A DNA stretch of 64,000 bases from an uncultured Lachnospiraceae bacterium (GCA_900551895.1 URXX01000009.1:1-64000), one strand, 5' to 3'. Shown: positions 1 to 8,013, counted from the first letter of the stretch. A program made the numbers and translations. Notes: generated from the sequence alone by a model not told the origin.

Positions 1-23
1 AGATTTTTCAGTTGTTTCTTCAT
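1..23 (-). CDS. Partial 5' end of a gene leaving the window (Rpn-type nuclease start?)
   Basis: On the minus strand a GGGAGGA ribosome site precedes an ATG at 23, and seven codons (MKKQLKN) are visible before the window edge. The same start with its upstream DNA recurs inverted at 1836, where the reading continues MKKQLENLIIKDNF. That opening resembles the N-termini of the Rpn/PD-(D/E)XK nuclease family common in Lachnospiraceae. The family name is inferred from a handful of residues only. Confidence 0.35.
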
Positions 24-130
24 CTGACTTCCTCCCTTTACAGAGGAATTCTATAAGTTGATTGTAGCAGATAAAAGATTCTTTGAACAGTAGTATTTTA
101 TTGTGGTGGATATGGAGAATTGGTATAAGG
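1..130 (-). repeat. Left arm of ~130-bp inverted repeat (promoter + gene start)
   Basis: Read on the minus strand this block matches 1725-1858 read on the plus strand at roughly 80-85% by eye. Shared stretches include TTGTAGCAGATAAAAG, TTTATTGTGGTGG and the start region CAGATGAAGAAACAACTG. It probably continues past the left edge. The two arms enclose the SMI1, DUF3795 and YjdF genes. Confidence 0.75.
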
Positions 131-196
131 AAATAAATAAGTTAGAATTATTTCAACACTGCTAATGGTATATAATTCAATATTTTCCCAAGTTGT

Positions 197-613
197 TTAA
201 AGTTCAACAGATAAACGAAGAATATGTTTTATCATTTCTTCAAATGTGCTGAAAACGGTAACTTTTTGTGCTGAAGGTTTGTCCAATTCAAAATATTTTC
301 CACTAGACCTTTCTATACAAAACCATGCTATATCATATTCAGCAAAAATAATATAATCATCGGTAAAAAAGGAATAATCAAGTTGATTTTCGATAATATT
401 TTGAGAAGAATAAATAATACAACCATTAAATTCAAAACCATTACATTGTCTTAAAAATTCAAGATATGCTTGTGGTACATCTTGTTTAAATACTTCGCAA
501 AAAACTTTTGAAAATCTTTTTATTTCAAATTCGTCTGCTGGAAGTGATAGAGTTTCGTCGTATTCTTTTTTAATATTATTCACTATATTTAATTCGACTT
601 GATACACACTCAA
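197..613 (-). CDS. SMI1/KNR4 (YrhA-like) family protein
   Basis: A 138-residue protein with the SMI1/KNR4 pattern: a central PQAYLEFLRQCNGFEFNG segment, then I-[IF]-FAEYD and a W-x-x-I strand, ending in a short helix. Family members often act as immunity proteins against polymorphic toxins. No toxin gene is visible here, so that role is only possible. A good AGGTTTGAG ribosome site lies before the ATG. It is the last gene of a three-gene minus-strand run (YjdF, DUF3795, SMI1) and shares a similar leader motif with the DUF3795 gene. Confidence 0.7.
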   Translation of the reverse strand: MSVYQVELNIVNNIKKEYDETLSLPADEFEIKRFSKVFCEVFKQDVPQAYLEFLRQCNGFEFNGCIIYSSQNIIENQLDYSFFTDDYIIFAEYDIAWFCIERSSGKYFELDKPSAQKVTVFSTFEEMIKHILRLSVEL

Positions 614-660
614 ACCTCCAAAACTTCTAATTTATTTTGCTGAGTTCTACAAACTGGAAT

Positions 661-1035
661 TTATCTCACTCCCGTCAAGATAAAATTCATTAACTGCTCT
701 ACATCATCAAAATCATCATAATCTCCGTTTATGCCATTTCGATGATACACAACTCCATTTTTCTCATTTCTCTCTAAACAGTCCAAAAGTTTTTCTTCTC
801 CATATTTTTTAGCAAATAAAGTAAATGCGTAGGGTTTGATTTTGCCTAATAATCCTTTCTTACAATTTTCTTCACACTTATAACAATGTGTCAGTCCTTT
901 TGCAATCGAACATTTTTTATTCTCACAAACATCATTGTCTGGACAACCGTTTGAGCCACATCCATTACAATCAGCATTTTCTGTGCATAAGCAACACGCA
1001 AGACCACATCTGGCAATTCCTAATTCTCGTTTCAT
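661..1035 (-). CDS. DUF3795 cysteine-rich protein
   Basis: A 124-residue protein with a cysteine-rich first half (CGLACCLC, then a CNGCG...CPDN...C series and HCYKCEENCKKG) and a plain helical tail. This is the layout of DUF3795 proteins, presumed metal-binding with no established function. The TATGGAGGTATCTT ribosome site supports the ATG at 1035. It lies 69 bp downstream of yjdF and is probably co-transcribed with it. Confidence 0.8.
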   Translation of the reverse strand: MKRELGIARCGLACCLCTENADCNGCGSNGCPDNDVCENKKCSIAKGLTHCYKCEENCKKGLLGKIKPYAFTLFAKKYGEEKLLDCLERNEKNGVVYHRNGINGDYDDFDDVEQLMNFILTGVR

Positions 1036-1103
1036 AAGATACCTCCATAACTTCTAATTTTCCTGTTACACAAACTGAAATTTGAGCAAAAGCCCAAGGG
1101 ACT

Positions 1104-1520
1104 TTAATGCCCCTTATGCTTTTCTCTTTTCTTTTGCTGTTTCAACTCAAACATTCGCTGTTCTTCTGCCTCTTTTTTCTTGCGGCTTCTCTCTTTACGC
1201 TCCTGTTTCTTCTGTTCCTGCTGTAATTTCAATGCCTGTTGCGATTTTGTGCCAATGCCTGTTTCTATTGTCTGCTTTTTTGCTTCTCGCTGCATCCGTT
1301 TCGGATTTCTTTTTATATCCTTTACAACAGTTTCAACAGCCGGACTGAATTTCAAACTGAAATAGTATTTTTGAATATATTCCTGCACTTCGTAATCTTT
1401 TGGTTCTGCACCAAACGTTATCTTCACCACAGATAGTTTACCATCTTCAATACGTTCAAATACGCCTACCCAAAATGGTTCTTCAAAATATACCGTCAGT
1501 TTTCCATTTGTTTTGTCCAT
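1104..1520 (-). CDS. yjdF: YjdF family protein
   Basis: A 138-residue protein. An N-terminal globular half begins TNGKLTVYFEEPFWVGVFER, the hallmark of YjdF. It is followed by a long lysine/glutamate/glutamine-rich helix from about residue 75 to the end. Bacillus YjdF is linked to azaaromatic compounds through its riboswitch; its biochemical function is unknown. AGGAGGGATTTTT precedes the ATG. The 5' region at 1545-1650 is conserved-looking and structured, consistent with riboswitch control. Confidence 0.85.
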   Translation of the reverse strand: MDKTNGKLTVYFEEPFWVGVFERIEDGKLSVVKITFGAEPKDYEVQEYIQKYYFSLKFSPAVETVVKDIKRNPKRMQREAKKQTIETGIGTKSQQALKLQQEQKKQERKERSRKKKEAEEQRMFELKQQKKREKHKGH

Positions 1521-1544
1521 AAAAATCCCTCCTAAAATGAATTG

Positions 1545-1650
1545 AACAAAGAATGGACAACCCGGAGGGGCAGGTTACTTACCCTATTTACATAGGACGG
1601 CTGGGCTACCTACCAGCTCTAGTACATTTTTAATGTACATTGCGTTTTTA
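1545..1650 (-). promoter_or_regulatory. Candidate yjdF (azaaromatic) riboswitch leader
   Basis: This GC-rich leader sits directly upstream of yjdF. On the minus strand it holds a hairpin ATGTACATT-AAAA-ATGTAC, then AGAGCTGGTAGGTAGCCCAG and CCTGCCCCTCCGGG, and ends just before the yjdF ribosome site. Gene identity plus a compact ~100-nt structured leader fits the known yjdF motif. I have not aligned it to the motif consensus. Confidence 0.55.
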
Positions 1651-1724
1651 TCTTTGTATTCATAATCAAGCCATATGGCACGATTAACTTATTTCGGTAA
1701 ATTCTAATTTACCTATTTCTTATG

Positions 1725-1858
1725 CCCATATTATACCATTTTCCCATAGCCACCACAATAAAATAATACTGTTCAAACAACCTTTTATCTGCTACAATCA
1801 ACCTATAGAATTCCTCTGTAAATGAAGAAATTCAGATGAAGAAACAACTGGAAAATCT
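1725..1858 (+). repeat. Right arm of ~130-bp inverted repeat
   Basis: This is the inverted partner of 1-130. It carries the same promoter-like AT-rich block, the GAATTCCTCTGTAAA segment and the ATGAAGAAACAACTG start. It diverges after about eight codons. Confidence 0.75.
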
Positions 1859-1907
1859 TATAATCAAAGATAACTTTATATTTGAAAGGATGTTGAAAAT
1901 ATGGTGA
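1836..1907 (+). pseudogene. Remnant 5' end of an Rpn-type nuclease gene
   Basis: From ATG 1836 the reading frame gives MKKQLENLIIKDNFIFERML and stops at 1905-1907 after 23 codons, overlapping the start of the VOC gene by 7 nt. The opening matches the gene leaving the window at position 23 and looks like the N-terminus of PD-(D/E)XK (Rpn) nucleases. The rest of the gene is absent, so this is a truncated copy or a duplicated regulatory region with a short peptide. Confidence 0.45.
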
Positions 1908-2269
1908 ATGAAGTGTTATTAGGAAATGTTATGGTGGATTGTGATGATGAAAAAAAATTGCAAAAATTCTATGGGGAATTATTAGGTTGGGAAATGTGCG
2001 AATTATTTGCAAGACCGGCTGTCCGTAGTTCTTCGGGGATTGTTTTTTTGTTTATTGAAGAAAAAGATTATGTTCCTCCTGTATGGCCTGAAAAGATAGG
2101 AAAACAACAAAAACAGATGCATTTTGATTTTCAGGTTGATAATGTTTTGGAAACAGTTAGGAAAGCAGAAGTATTGGGAGCAAAGAAAGCGGAAAATCAA
2201 TTTGGAGGAAAAGATTTTGTAACTATGTTTGACCCAGCGGGACATCCGTTTTGTTTATGCCAAAAATAA
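1901..2269 (+). CDS. VOC (glyoxalase/bleomycin-resistance fold) protein
   Basis: A 122-residue single VOC unit with beta-alpha-beta-beta-beta halves. The N-terminal half opens LLGNVMVDCDDEKKLQKFYG and contains LGWEM. The C-terminal half holds a strand with the putative metal ligand (MHFDFQVDN) and ends TMFDPAGHPFCLCQ. Members bind metals in lyases, dioxygenases or drug-binding proteins; the substrate cannot be told from sequence. The AAAGGATG ribosome site precedes ATG 1901. Confidence 0.85.
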   Translation: MVNEVLLGNVMVDCDDEKKLQKFYGELLGWEMCELFARPAVRSSSGIVFLFIEEKDYVPPVWPEKIGKQQKQMHFDFQVDNVLETVRKAEVLGAKKAENQFGGKDFVTMFDPAGHPFCLCQK

Positions 2270-2334
2270 CAATTCCAGTATTGCTAGGGACAGGAAGCAA
2301 TAGAAAAACAATTCAGAAAGAATGGAGAATAGTT

Positions 2335-2526
2335 ATGAAAATTTTGAAAAGCATTTTTAATTTTATTCCGTTAGTTACGTTTATTATATTTGTGGTTTCT
2401 GACGGAATTGTCTCTATAACATCGGCGTTATTTTTTATTATTTCTACAATCGGTCTGTTACTTAATGAAAAAAGAAAAAGAAAATCAGAATCTAGAGAAA
2501 TCAAAGGAGGGTTTCATAATGACTAA
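2335..2526 (+). CDS. Small two-helix membrane protein
   Basis: About 63 residues: MKILKSIFNFIPLVTFIIF, then a second hydrophobic segment (ITSALFFIISTIGLLL) and a charged KRKRKSES tail. I chose ATG 2335, which follows GAATGGAGAATAGTT, over the longer frame from 2251 because the extra N-terminus overlaps the VOC gene end and looks non-coding. It overlaps the next small gene by 8 nt. Function unknown. Confidence 0.5.
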   Translation: MKILKSIFNFIPLVTFIIFVVSDGIVSITSALFFIISTIGLLLNEKRKRKSESREIKGGFHND

Positions 2527-2698
2527 AAGAAAAATATGGATGACTTTATTTATTGTTGGTATAGTCATGATTTTAGGTGCTTCGGAATTTAGCAGACTTT
2601 TAGCGAATGAAATAAACTGGTACACATCAGGGACAATATTGTCTGTTATTTCTGGACTTGGACTATTATTTGAAATGTATTTTAGGCGGAATCAGTAA
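2519..2698 (+). CDS. Small membrane protein
   Basis: 59 residues from ATG 2519, preceded by a near-perfect AAAGGAGGG site. It has two hydrophobic segments (WMTLFIVGIVMILGASEF and TSGTILSVISGLGLLFEMYF) and a basic RRNQ end. It resembles the preceding protein in layout (two membrane segments, charged ends), so the pair may be a small membrane complex. Function unknown. Confidence 0.6.
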   Translation: MTKRKIWMTLFIVGIVMILGASEFSRLLANEINWYTSGTILSVISGLGLLFEMYFRRNQ

Positions 2699-2735
2699 TT
2701 ACCAAAACCGAAAAAGAAATAATATTTCTCTACCA

Positions 2736-2765
2736 AAAAAGGCAGCCTTTCGACTGCCCCTCATT
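2736..2765 (-). terminator. Rho-independent terminator
   Basis: On the minus strand GGGGCAG-TCGAAAGG-CTGCC is followed by TTTTTT, ending the 87-aa gene at 2764. The same hairpin lies 40 bp after the plus-strand small membrane genes. Confidence 0.8.
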
Positions 2766-3027
2766 ATGCTTCCACAACTAAATATCTTCCGTCCGGCAAT
2801 GCAAATACTTCTGATGCATCTTCCAATTCTTCCTCTGACATTCCGTCTACATCCGCACCACTTTCATCGAAGTATTCTCTCAGCTCCGCAATCGAATCCA
2901 CAACCGCTGCCATACAGTCCTCAAGAAACGCTTCCGCCTCCTCTAAAGTTTCAGCAACCGGCTCATCAAATAACTGCCCCTGTTTCTTTAAAAATACCTG
3001 TAAACACTCTTCATCATATTCATACAT
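2764..3027 (-). CDS. Small acidic conserved protein
   Basis: 87 residues with about a third Asp/Glu: an N-terminal YDEECLQVFLKKQGQLFDEP, a helix AEAFLEDCMAAVVDSIAELR, and a C-terminal strand ALPDGRYLVVE. Close look-alikes in Lachnospiraceae are sometimes labelled glyoxalase without evidence, and I see no catalytic motif. It lies 22 bp downstream of the HAD phosphatase and is likely co-transcribed. Confidence 0.6.
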   Translation of the reverse strand: MYEYDEECLQVFLKKQGQLFDEPVAETLEEAEAFLEDCMAAVVDSIAELREYFDESGADVDGMSEEELEDASEVFALPDGRYLVVEA

Positions 3028-3049
3028 TTTTTCTTATCCTCCTCTTTCC

Positions 3050-3700
3050 TTATACAAGTTTCAACAGTTCACATGGTTTGTCAATAATATAGTCTGCTCC
3101 TGCATTCTGCAAAACTTCTCTGCTGCGAAATCCCCAAGACACACCTACTGACGTAAGCCCTGCTCGTCTTGCAGTTTCCATATCGACTTCCGAATCCCCT
3201 ATGTAAAGACATTCTTCTTTCGTTACATTTAAAAATTTCATCGTTTCAAAGACTCCCGCCGGATCGGGTTTTTTCTCTATGCCTTCTCTCTGTCCGTTTA
3301 CACAGGAAAATCTGTCTTTTCCCAGTATTTCCGCTACCACATCAATACTTTGCTGATGCGGTTTGTTAGAAAGAACCGCTGTCTTTATTCCCCGTTCTTT
3401 CAAGCCGTCCAGCATATCCATAATACCTTCATATGCAGTTACATGATATGTACAGTTCTCTCCAAATATACGTCCGTATACTTCCATTGCACATTCAATT
3501 TTTTCTAACTCAGTATCCCCGACTGCCCGAAGAGTGCGTTCCATAAGTACTCTCGCACCGTCACCGACAAACTGTCTGCACTGCTCCATTGTAATATCAG
3601 CAAATCCCAGTTCATCTAATGTCTTATTCACTGAATATGTAATGGATTCCAATGTATCTGTCAGCGTTCCGTCTAAATCAAATATACATACTTTATACAT
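3050..3700 (-). CDS. HAD hydrolase, phosphoglycolate-phosphatase-like
   Basis: 216 residues with the full HAD set: motif I FDLDGTLTDT (residues 7-16) with nucleophile and acid aspartates, motif II VLSN near 110, motif III lysine in GIEKKPDP, and motif IV YIGDSEVDME near 165. The helical C1 cap between motifs I and II fits the Gph/PpaX subfamily, which hydrolyses small phosphate esters. The true substrate is unknown. Confidence 0.88.
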   Translation of the reverse strand: MYKVCIFDLDGTLTDTLESITYSVNKTLDELGFADITMEQCRQFVGDGARVLMERTLRAVGDTELEKIECAMEVYGRIFGENCTYHVTAYEGIMDMLDGLKERGIKTAVLSNKPHQQSIDVVAEILGKDRFSCVNGQREGIEKKPDPAGVFETMKFLNVTKEECLYIGDSEVDMETARRAGLTSVGVSWGFRSREVLQNAGADYIIDKPCELLKLV

Positions 3701-3769
3701 TGTGTCACTCCTTCATACCCACTATAATATTATGGTTTTATCGAAAATTCAACCATAAAAACTGCACAA

Positions 3770-3802
3770 AAAAGATGAAAATTTACTTTCCATCTTTTTC
3801 AT
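3770..3802 (-). terminator. Terminator after sigG
   Basis: Minus-strand AAAAGATGGAAAGTAAATTTTCATC closes into a hairpin followed by TTTTTT, just past the sigG stop. Confidence 0.6.
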
Positions 3803-3807
3803 TTCCT

Positions 3808-4587
3808 CTAATTGACTAGATACTGTCGCATTGATTGAAGTGCATTTTTTTCAAGCCTGCTTACCTGCGCCTGCGAAATATGAATTTCTCCCGCTATCTC
3901 CATTTGCGTTTTCCCCTCAAAAAACCGCATCTGAATAATGCTTCTCTCCCGTTCTCCTAGACGTCCCATCGCCTCCGCCAATGACAACTCCTCTATCCAA
4001 TTCTCTTCTTTATTCTTTTTATCACTAATCTGATCCATCACATACAACGTATCTCCACCGTCATTATAAATCGGCTCGTGGAGGCTCATCGGCATTTGTA
4101 TGGCATCCAGCGCCTGTACAATTTCCTCCTTAGAAATTCCTATCTCACTCGCAATTTCCTGTATAGTCGGCTCTTTTAAATGCGTTTTCATATAACCCTC
4201 TTTTGCATATATCGCCTTGTACGCCGTATCCCTAAGCGAACGGCTTACACGAATCGAATTATTATCACGCATATATCTTCGGATTTCCCCAATAATCATC
4301 GGTACTGCATAGGTAGAAAATTTTACATTTAATTCCGTATTAAAGTTATTGATTGCCTTAATCAGACCGATACAGCCTATTTGAAATAAATCATCAGGAT
4401 TTTCATTACTGTTGGAAAACCGTTTGATTACACTTAAAACAAGTCTTAAATTTCCTTTTATATATTCCTCTTTTGCCTCTTCATCTCCCGCCTTTATCCG
4501 AACAAATAACGCCTCTTTTTCTTCCTCCTTCAGAAGCGGAAGTTTTGCTGTATTTACACCGCATATCTCCACTTTATTAAGAGCCAT
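3808..4587 (-). CDS. sigG: Sporulation sigma factor SigG
   Basis: 259 residues. Begins MALNKVEICGVNTAKLPLL, the typical SigG anti-sigma-contact N-terminus, then region 2 (GNLRLVLSVIKRF, DDLFQIGCIGLIKAI, STYAVPMIIGEIRRYMRDN) and region 4 with the helix-turn-helix TQMEIAGEIHISQAQVSRLE. It directs late forespore transcription. GAGGAGGTAACAAA precedes the ATG. As in Bacillus it lies downstream of spoIIGA-sigE, though here a nuclease gene intervenes. A sigma-G-like promoter is visible upstream. Confidence 0.97.
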   Translation of the reverse strand: MALNKVEICGVNTAKLPLLKEEEKEALFVRIKAGDEEAKEEYIKGNLRLVLSVIKRFSNSNENPDDLFQIGCIGLIKAINNFNTELNVKFSTYAVPMIIGEIRRYMRDNNSIRVSRSLRDTAYKAIYAKEGYMKTHLKEPTIQEIASEIGISKEEIVQALDAIQMPMSLHEPIYNDGGDTLYVMDQISDKKNKEENWIEELSLAEAMGRLGERERSIIQMRFFEGKTQMEIAGEIHISQAQVSRLEKNALQSMRQYLVN

Positions 4588-4618
4588 TTTGTTACCTCCT
4601 CATTTTTCTTTATAAGAA

Positions 4619-4648
4619 AAGGATGTACAAAATGGCTCCTTATATTCA
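4619..4648 (-). promoter_or_regulatory. Possible sigma-F/G-type promoter of sigG
   Basis: On the minus strand TGAATA, a 17-nt spacer and CATCCTT match the sigma-G consensus (TGNATA, CATNNTA) fairly well, about 30 bp before the start codon. sigG is known to be autoregulated. The match is by eye. Confidence 0.4.
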
Positions 4649-4687
4649 TTCTTTATAAAATTATAGTAAACTTTTAGCCCTTGACAA

Positions 4688-6295
4688 TTATCTGTCCCAT
4701 TTATCCGCAAGATTTTGAATCTGTGTTTCAAATTTTGCTAAATCTTTATTAGACAGACCTTCATTTCTCATAATAACACTCATCAGACGTTTGCCTGCCA
4801 TAACAACTCTGTTAAATACCGTCATTGCACGGATAGCAGCCGGTTTTTCTTCTGCTTTCTTGCGTGCTTTGACACCTTCACTTAAAATAACATTTTCCGC
4901 TAAATCCACACTTCCGCCTGAATATGGTGCAAATGCAGGATAACCGAATTTTTCCGTAATTGTATTCGCAAATTCATCTGTTACCGTGTCCTCACCATGT
5001 ACAACAAAGACATGCTGAATATTCGTTTCAAAGCCCGAAAGCCAGTTCAAAAGCCCTCTCATATCCGCATGACCGCTTATACCTTTCAGCGTTTCAATAT
5101 GTGCGCTCACTTCAATTTCTTCACCAAAAAGTTTTACAAGAGGCGCTCCCTCAATCAGTTTCCTGCCGAGTGTTCCCACAGCCTGATAACCTACAAATAA
5201 AATTGTACATTCCGGTCTCCAAAGATTATGTTTCAAATGGTGGCGAATACGTCCTGCCTCGCACATACCCGATGCGGAAATAATTACTTTCGGACGTTCA
5301 TCAAAGTTGATTGCCCTTGAATCATCACTGGTCGTAGATAGTTTCAATCCCGGAAAAACAAGAGGATTAATGCCTTCTTCCACAAGTTTCATCGCATCTT
5401 CGTCAAAACATCCCTTCGTATTTTTCGTAAATACATTTGTCGCCTCTATGGCAAGAGGACTATCCACATAAACTTCAAAATTCGGATATGCCGTCACCAA
5501 ATTTTTCTCTTTTATTTCCCTGATAAAATAGAGAAGTTCCTGTGTACGTCCCACTGCAAAAGACGGAATAACAACATTTCCACCCCTTGCAAATGTTTCA
5601 TTTAAGATGCGGGTAAACTCTCCGACATAATCCGGTGTTTCTTCACCGTGAAGTCTGTTTCCGTATGTAGATTCAATCACAACATAATCCGCTTCTTTTA
5701 CTTGCGTAGGGTCTTTGATAATCGGCTGATTTATATTTCCCACATCTCCCGAAAATACAATCTTCTTTTCCACTCCGTCTTCATGAATCCAAATTTCCAC
5801 ACAAGCTGAACCAAGCAAATGCCCAATATCCGTAAACCGAACCGATATGCCCTCATAAAGTTCTATCTTTTGGTTATAATCGCACGGCGCTAGAAGTTCA
5901 ATTGCGTCTAAAGCATCCTGCATTTCATAGAGAGGTTCATACAGAGCCGCACCGGAACGTCTTGCTTTACGGTTTCTCCATTCCGCTTCAAATTCCTGAA
6001 TGTGAGCACTGTCACGAAGCATAATGTTACACAAATCCGATGTGGCAAAAGTGGTAACAATCTGTCCCCTAAACCCCTGTTTACACAACATTGGGATTAG
6101 TCCCGAATGATCGATATGTGCGTGTGTCAAAAGAACACAGTCTATATCGCTCGGAACAATAGGCAATTCCTGATTTTCATACAAATCCGGTCCCTGCTCC
6201 ATACCACAGTCGATTAAGATTGTCTTATTGCAAGCCTCTAATAAATGACAACTTCCTGTCACTTCATGTGCTGCACCGATAAATGTCAGTTTCAT
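4688..6295 (-). CDS. MBL-fold beta-CASP RNA-processing nuclease
   Basis: 535 residues from the ATG at 6295 (site AAGGGGTTGAG); the longer frame adds an unlikely N-terminus. Metallo-beta-lactamase motif HAHIDH at 58-63, GDVGN in the middle, then the beta-CASP parts including SGMCEAGRIRHHLKH, SAHIETLKGISGHAD and VVHGE. These are Ysh1/CPSF73-like ribonucleases acting on RNA ends. It sits between sigE and sigG, an insertion relative to Bacillus gene order. A sporulation role is possible but unproven. Confidence 0.9.
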   Translation of the reverse strand: MKLTFIGAAHEVTGSCHLLEACNKTILIDCGMEQGPDLYENQELPIVPSDIDCVLLTHAHIDHSGLIPMLCKQGFRGQIVTTFATSDLCNIMLRDSAHIQEFEAEWRNRKARRSGAALYEPLYEMQDALDAIELLAPCDYNQKIELYEGISVRFTDIGHLLGSACVEIWIHEDGVEKKIVFSGDVGNINQPIIKDPTQVKEADYVVIESTYGNRLHGEETPDYVGEFTRILNETFARGGNVVIPSFAVGRTQELLYFIREIKEKNLVTAYPNFEVYVDSPLAIEATNVFTKNTKGCFDEDAMKLVEEGINPLVFPGLKLSTTSDDSRAINFDERPKVIISASGMCEAGRIRHHLKHNLWRPECTILFVGYQAVGTLGRKLIEGAPLVKLFGEEIEVSAHIETLKGISGHADMRGLLNWLSGFETNIQHVFVVHGEDTVTDEFANTITEKFGYPAFAPYSGGSVDLAENVILSEGVKARKKAEEKPAAIRAMTVFNRVVMAGKRLMSVIMRNEGLSNKDLAKFETQIQNLADKWDR

Positions 6296-6376
6296 AATCT
6301 CAACCCCTTTTTTCTTTCTATTGTAACACTTTTTCTTTGAAATTGATATAAATTTTCTAATATTCAATATTTTTAT

Positions 6377-7117
6377 TTATTCATATCTAACAATTTCTCT
6401 TTTCAGACGCTGCATAATCTTTTTCTCCAGTCTGGAAATATAAGACTGGGAAATTCCCAATATATCCGCAACCTCCTTCTGCGTTTTCTCCTCCCCGTCT
6501 TTCGTGCCAATCCCGAAACGCATCTGCACAATTGTTTTCTCACGGCTGGATAAGCGATTGATTGCCTTCATCAATAATTTTCTTTCCACTTCCGTTTCCA
6601 AATCTCTGTAAATCGTATCTTCCTCCGTACCCAAAATATCAGAGAGTAACAATTCATTTCCGTCCCAGTCTACATTTAGCGGTTCATCAATAGACACTTC
6701 CAGTTTTGTTTTATTATTTCTTCTCAAATACATTAAAATTTCATTTTCAATACATCTGGATGCATACGTTGCCAATTTAATATTTTTCATCGGATTAAAT
6801 GTGTTAATCGCTTTAATTAAACCAATCGTTCCGATAGAAATCAAATCTTCCACTCCCACCCCTGTATTATCAAATTTCTTTGCTATGTAAACGACTAAAC
6901 GAAGATTATGTTCTATCAATGTTTTCTTCGCTGCATCATCCGTTTCCGTACCGAGTTTTTCAATAACCGCCGTTTCCTCCTCCGTTTCCAAAGGCGCCGG
7001 AAGTACGTCCGAACCTCCTATATAATGAATATCCTTTTTCTCCGGAAACAAAAACGTCCTGAAATTTGATATAACTTTTAATTTAAACTGATTTGGTACT
7101 GCTACTTTTATGACCAT
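6377..7117 (-). CDS. sigE: Sporulation sigma factor SigE (pro-form)
   Basis: 246 residues. The N-terminal ~28 residues (FKLKVISNFRTFLFPEKKDIHYIGGSD) form the membrane-associated pro-sequence removed by SpoIIGA, with cleavage expected just before GGSD. Then region 2 (HNLRLVVYIAKKFDNTGVGVEDLISIGTIG split over 70-105) and region 4 (TQKEVADILGISQSYISRLE). It drives early mother-cell genes such as cotJ. It lies 13 bp downstream of spoIIGA, the conserved pair. Confidence 0.97.
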   Translation of the reverse strand: MVIKVAVPNQFKLKVISNFRTFLFPEKKDIHYIGGSDVLPAPLETEEETAVIEKLGTETDDAAKKTLIEHNLRLVVYIAKKFDNTGVGVEDLISIGTIGLIKAINTFNPMKNIKLATYASRCIENEILMYLRRNNKTKLEVSIDEPLNVDWDGNELLLSDILGTEEDTIYRDLETEVERKLLMKAINRLSSREKTIVQMRFGIGTKDGEEKTQKEVADILGISQSYISRLEKKIMQRLKREIVRYE

Positions 7118-7130
7118 TCTTCTCTTCCTC

Positions 7131-7913
7131 CTAAAATATATCGGGATTTAAAATCATTCCGTATTCTCCGTCTGCCGAAATTTTTTCTTCACACAGAGCA
7201 ATAACCGGTTTCATTACCCAACATTCTTTTTCATTATGTATACACATTTTTTCCAATTCCAACACAGGAAGAGTCCCGCAATCTTTTCCTATGGAATGGA
7301 AAAATATACGTCTTAATTTCTTTATTTCACCTTCATACAGCCAATTTTCGACAGCCCCTTTCTCTACAATACATACAGGTTGTTTTGTCAAAGGGTCTGA
7401 AAGGCTGTTCCCCGTATCAATGAGGGCATGAAGCGTACATCTTTGCCCGTCCCTATACAGAGTGACATCGCATTTCTTTTGGTTTACTCTCTGCATACAT
7501 ACAATAAAAGACCATATTCCCTGCGCAACCCAATAACTAAGTACTGCAACCGCAAAGAACAAACTGCCTATTTTCAAATATTGCTGAAAATATGTAAATA
7601 CACCTCCAAGCAAAAATCCTCCGATATACAGCGCTATCCACGCCCGAATCGTCTCCCGAAGAGTATGTACACGCAAGCCTATGTAAATCATAACTATATT
7701 TATAACCATATGAAACATAATCCATTTTAATACCGGACGTTTTACAGGAAGCATAACGACCAAACAGGTCAGCAGACTTCCACACAAACTTCCCAAGCAG
7801 ATATTTCCATGTGTGGCAGAACATTTTAATATCTTTTTTGCAAGCAGAAGAAGTAAAAAGTCCATTGTAAAATTTACTAAAAAAAATACATCTACATATA
7901 ACTCATAGTACAT
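7131..7913 (-). CDS. spoIIGA: Sigma-E processing peptidase SpoIIGA
   Basis: 260 residues. The first ~140 residues hold about five membrane segments beginning MYYELYVDVFFLVNF. The C-terminal half is an aspartic-protease-like domain with the catalytic motif DTGNS at 166-170. It cleaves pro-sigma-E at the septum after a forespore signal. The tail is a few residues shorter than usual (ends MILNPDIF), which is common in Clostridia. A Spo0A-type promoter region precedes it. Confidence 0.95.
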   Translation of the reverse strand: MYYELYVDVFFLVNFTMDFLLLLLAKKILKCSATHGNICLGSLCGSLLTCLVVMLPVKRPVLKWIMFHMVINIVMIYIGLRVHTLRETIRAWIALYIGGFLLGGVFTYFQQYLKIGSLFFAVAVLSYWVAQGIWSFIVCMQRVNQKKCDVTLYRDGQRCTLHALIDTGNSLSDPLTKQPVCIVEKGAVENWLYEGEIKKLRRIFFHSIGKDCGTLPVLELEKMCIHNEKECWVMKPVIALCEEKISADGEYGMILNPDIF

Positions 7914-7945
7914 CGCCCACCTTCTTTCTCTCCGGCAACATATTT

Positions 7946-8013
7946 ATTATAAAATGCAGCCACTGAGAAAAATGTCGTATAATGAAAATGAAACCGGATT
8001 TTTTTTCGACAAA
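7946..8013 (-). promoter_or_regulatory. spoIIGA-sigE promoter region with Spo0A-like boxes
   Basis: Minus-strand TTTGTCGAA (8005-8013) is an exact Spo0A box (TTTGTCRAA), and a second near-match TGTCGTA lies on the plus strand at 7973-7979. A TATAAT at 7946-7951 follows downstream, ahead of the start at 7913. The Bacillus spoIIG promoter is directly activated by Spo0A; the same logic is inferred here. Confidence 0.5.

Noticed and set aside
2658..3092. 144-codon plus-strand ORF after the small membrane genes
   Set aside because: It runs through a terminator and antisense to the acidic-protein gene. Pro/Leu/His-rich shadow.
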